Of a stretch of DNA of 64,000 nt, positions 62,301 through 64,000 are shown piece after piece. The DNA comes from Hippopus hippopus (lineage: Eukaryota; Mollusca; Bivalvia; Cardiida; Cardiidae). The DNA lies in contig OX328107.1 of NCBI GenBank assembly GCA_946811185.2, forward strand, positions 10,815,565 through 10,879,564. The letters run 5' to 3'. Every line of letters begins with the position of its first letter. Position 1 is the stretch's first letter. Under the pieces are notes generated by a model. It saw only the letters and a list, made by a program, of their open reading frames with translations, was not told the origin of the DNA and did no database searches. The translations under genes and the position numbers were made by a program.

Positions 62301-63808
62301 TGCGACATGCGTTCGTCAACATTTATCTTGTGTGCACTCCTCAGGCCAAATTTTCAGTTAGATACTTTCGAAACCTAGTCAGAATGTTCTCTTTATAAAA
62401 TCTTGGATAAGTGTGAAATTAGGTCACATTGGTAAAAAAGTAGGTCACCAGGCAAAATCTTAGAAAAAAGAAATGTGTGCAATTTAGAGGTCACATTTTC
62501 AGTCTGATACTCTTGAAACGTGGCTTGAATGTTAGTCTTGATAATGTCTCAGACAAAGTTTAAATTGGGTCATGTCTGGTCAAAATAAAGGTCATTTGGC
62601 CAAAACTATGAAAAAATTGTGTGCTCCCTAAAGGTCAAATTTTTAGCCTGATACTCATTAAAGTCCGTCAGAATGTTTGTCTGGATAAAATCTCGGATAA
62701 GTTTGAAATAAGGTCATGTCAGGTCAAAAGTAGGTCACCAGGCCAAATCTTTGAAAACCTTGTGTGCACTCTAGAGGCCACATTTTTAGCCTGATACTCA
62801 TGAAACTAGGTTAGATTAATGATGTTGATGAAGTAGGTGACTTAGCTAAATCTCAGAAAAAAACGTTGTGTACACTCCAGGGGCCATATCTTAAGTCTAA
62901 TAATCGTGAAAGTAGCTCAGATTTTTTGTCTTGTTGACATTTCAAACAACTTCGAAATTGGGTCATTTTTACTCAAACAGTACGTCACAGTGTCAAATCG
63001 TAGAAAAACTATGTGTGCATTCTAGAGAAAACATTTTCAGCCGCTTACATATGTAATTTGGTCAGAATGTTTGGCTTGATGATATCTTGGACAGGATGGA
63101 AATTTGGTCATGTTGGGTCAAAAACTAGGTCTCTTGAGAAAAACTGTTTCCTTTAACGTTCAAAAAATATTTCCTTTATAACGGCTTGACTGAGCCGCTA
63201 TTGCGCTCTTACAATCTAAAAAAAAATGTTTTATACTTGTACCAGGTATCAGATCATTAGTTTTTTTCTGGAATAGATATTGAAACGTCTATTTACTTAT
63301 ATCTTATGCATTGTTATGTTTTTCGTTTGAAGCTACAATGTAACTAAGTAGAAATATCCTGTGACAATAATGCTAGTCAAATGCATATGTTTCACCCCAC
63401 CTACCAGGGAGTTATGCATATTAACTTAATGTGATTATATTTCTTCATTTAGGGAATAAATGACCAGACCTCATTTATATTTGAATTATTTTAGTCTATA
63501 TCATGCAGTTGAAGTACTTAGTAAAATGAGCTGCGATAAAATTACAGTCTTTCTGGAAATGATTTTTGTATATAGAAAAATGAACCATGGTAACGTTAGT
63601 GTGGCACTCGCAATTGGTAGTCTATGAAAACCTTGTTATTCATTAAAGTTGAAGAGAGGGGAACTTCAGATCACATCGGAAAACGCACATGACGCTCATG
63701 AACAAGCTGTCCGTGCCTTATGGGATGAAGTAGTTAAAGGAAAAGACGAAATTAGAAAGTTTGTTGAGCTTTCGATACAGGGAATGGAGCCGACTTCTAA
63801 CCAGAATG
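52891..63808 (+). CDS. CXorf38-like HEPN-domain protein, 3' incomplete (whole locus)
   Basis: Join of 52891-53355, 61680-61832 and 63649-63808. It gives about 259 codons in one frame and continues past the window. Introns are 53356-61679 (8324 bp, phase 0), 61833-63648 (1816 bp, phase 0) and one starting at 63809 (phase 1). Residues 1-155 hold the conserved N-terminal region of the vertebrate CXorf38 family, best seen at RWIADSWEIAKCFMP (96-110), which aligns with RWPVDAWEVAKAFMP as I remember the human protein. Residues 160-165 are R-N-T-V-M-H, the HEPN ribonuclease signature. Residues after that are helical and charged. Known of the family: HEPN domains with this motif are often metal-independent RNases in defence or RNA processing, and bivalves have many CXorf38/DZIP3-like genes. 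RNase activity and an immune role here are inference. Confidence 0.85.
54937..58072 (+). mobile_element. pearl/Helentron-like family 3 element interrupted by family 1
   Basis: 54937-55330 and 57905-58072 together correspond, in order and end to end, to the intact 540-bp copy at 39783-40322 read on the minus strand. It begins gtggcaccgcatgagcggtg and ends 'ttcggcaccattgatgttac', then gcatcaatattttcttgtt. Confidence 0.7.
55331..57905 (+). mobile_element. compound pearl/Helentron-like family 1 insertion
   Basis: Starts agctccactggccgaaggcc, then an extended (tccg)n tract at 55385-55430 and ~165-bp units. Ends 'agccagtggagcgatacagg', gccatcatggccctcttgtt. A second 5' end (agctccactggccgaaggcc) lies inside at about 56764, followed by a ~290-bp unrelated stretch (56798-57085, holding a hairpin remnant) and then the tccg tract again, so this is two family 1 copies fused or one inserted into another. 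Confidence 0.65.
58414..58540 (+). mobile_element. truncated LTR of the TRIM family
   Basis: 'tgttacgtgaaaccactcca' to 'ctctttagctcagtggttat' and 'ggtgttggcctttc' match the first half of the LTRs at 24827 and 25170, including the tRNA-like A box. It stops before the B box. Being an independent insertion, it shows that the tRNA-like segment belongs to the LTR itself. Confidence 0.65.
58990..60243 (+). mobile_element. pearl/Helentron-like element, family 1, complete
   Basis: Begins tttagctccactagccgaag with tccg tract at 59040-59090, has six ~165-bp units, and ends 'attagccagtggagcgatac', agggccatcatggcgctcttgtt. The next-door sequence (60245-60300) is an 'aaaatgctgg' hairpin remnant, and at 60357-60402 lies a second, isolated family 1 3' end (agccagtggaacgatgaagg). 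Confidence 0.75.
60589..61489 (+). mobile_element. pearl/Helentron-like element, family 1, truncated at both ends
   Basis: Starts inside the 5' terminus (gcgggcttatgtcatggccc), has the 'gtccgtcgtgcgtcc' tract and about four units, and ends at 'tagccagtgcaacaatacag' without the terminal hairpin. The frames within are repeat by-products. The element ends 190 bp before exon 2 of the HEPN gene. Confidence 0.7.
61680..61832 (+). CDS. HEPN gene, second coding exon with the R-N-x3-H motif
   Basis: Acceptor ttcttgttctag ends at 61679; 51 codons in phase 0 begin AKEMRNTVMHLSV and end KKLNQ before gtacta. The R160/N161/H165 triad occupies the catalytic positions of HEPN RNases. The following residues (about 172-206) form an amphipathic helix with LLIQLLNGF. 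Human CXorf38 has RNEIMH at the matching place, as I remember it. Confidence 0.85.
62257..63210 (+). mobile_element. pearl/Helentron-like element, family 2, in intron 2
   Basis: Begins 'gtcacatgagcacgaagtgc' folding with 'aagatgagc', followed by six ~145-bp units of 'tagaggccacattttcagtc' type. The 3' end 'ggcttgactgagccgctatt', then gcgctctta, is a degenerate version of the family terminus. Confidence 0.65.
63649..63808 (+). CDS. HEPN gene, third coding exon
   Basis: Acceptor ttgttattcattaaag ends at 63648 (weak pyrimidine tract; using the next AG would drop two codons in the same phase). It encodes 53 codons plus one base: LKRGELQITSENAHDAHEQ and on to 'GMEPTSNQN', ending at g|gtatgt in phase 1. 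The residues are acidic and helical, as in the linker after the HEPN region of molluscan relatives. The alternative acceptor at about 63620 reads into a stop. Confidence 0.75.
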
Positions 63809-64000
63809 GTATGTAAAAAAAAAAGGCATAACAGTAACCAAATTAAACACGTATAAAATTTCTTATATGATTGATCTATCACCTATAAAAATTCTGGTGA
63901 TATAATTTCATAAAATAGACCCCCTTGGTTTGAGTAAGGGTTGTTGACAAGACAGGAATGGTGCAAATTTTTTTTGGAAAGGGGCAATAACTCACGAGCT

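Overview
This is eukaryotic nuclear DNA from an animal, almost certainly a bivalve mollusc, possibly a venerid clam. It is AT-rich and gene-poor. It holds spliced exons with GT/AG borders and is dominated by repeats typical of bivalve genomes: pearl-like elements with central tandem repeats and (TCCG)n tracts, tRNA-derived SINEs, Tc1/mariner fossils and short hairpin repeats. No prokaryotic gene organisation is present. Most open frames over 60 codons are chance frames in AT-rich or repeat DNA.

Layout. (1) 1-29660 is a repeat-rich region built around a duplication. 1447-2497 matches 15058-16097 almost base for base. 2500-13880 matches 22225-29660 collinearly but at clearly lower identity, with many insertions present in only one copy. 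Copy B is also split by a 6.1-kb block (16098-22224) of different character that contains one convincing orphan coding exon (17667-17766). (2) 29660-47945 is gene-poor. It holds a dead mariner (31641-32981), a dead Tc1-like transposase (42415-43330, minus), a dead LINE (44735-45952), a large foldback (45918-46957), a TA-flanked 937-bp element nested in a MITE, and two pearl/Helentron-like elements. (3) 47945-64000 contains the only clear gene. It starts at 52891 on the plus strand and runs off the right edge.

The gene encodes a CXorf38-like protein. Three coding exons join in frame (52891-53355, 61680-61832, 63649-63808). The second exon opens with an R-N-x3-H motif, the signature of HEPN-domain ribonucleases. 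Its 8.3-kb first intron is packed with repeats, including a three-deep nest of non-autonomous elements.

The most unusual object is a 572-bp miniature LTR retrotransposon (24827-25398). It has about 228-bp LTRs, a tRNA-Pro-like primer binding site, a polypurine tract, a 4-bp CTTT target duplication, and an empty site in the paralogous copy at about 5979-6000. Its LTRs carry a tRNA-like pol III A box and B box. A second, truncated LTR of the same family lies at 58414-58540.
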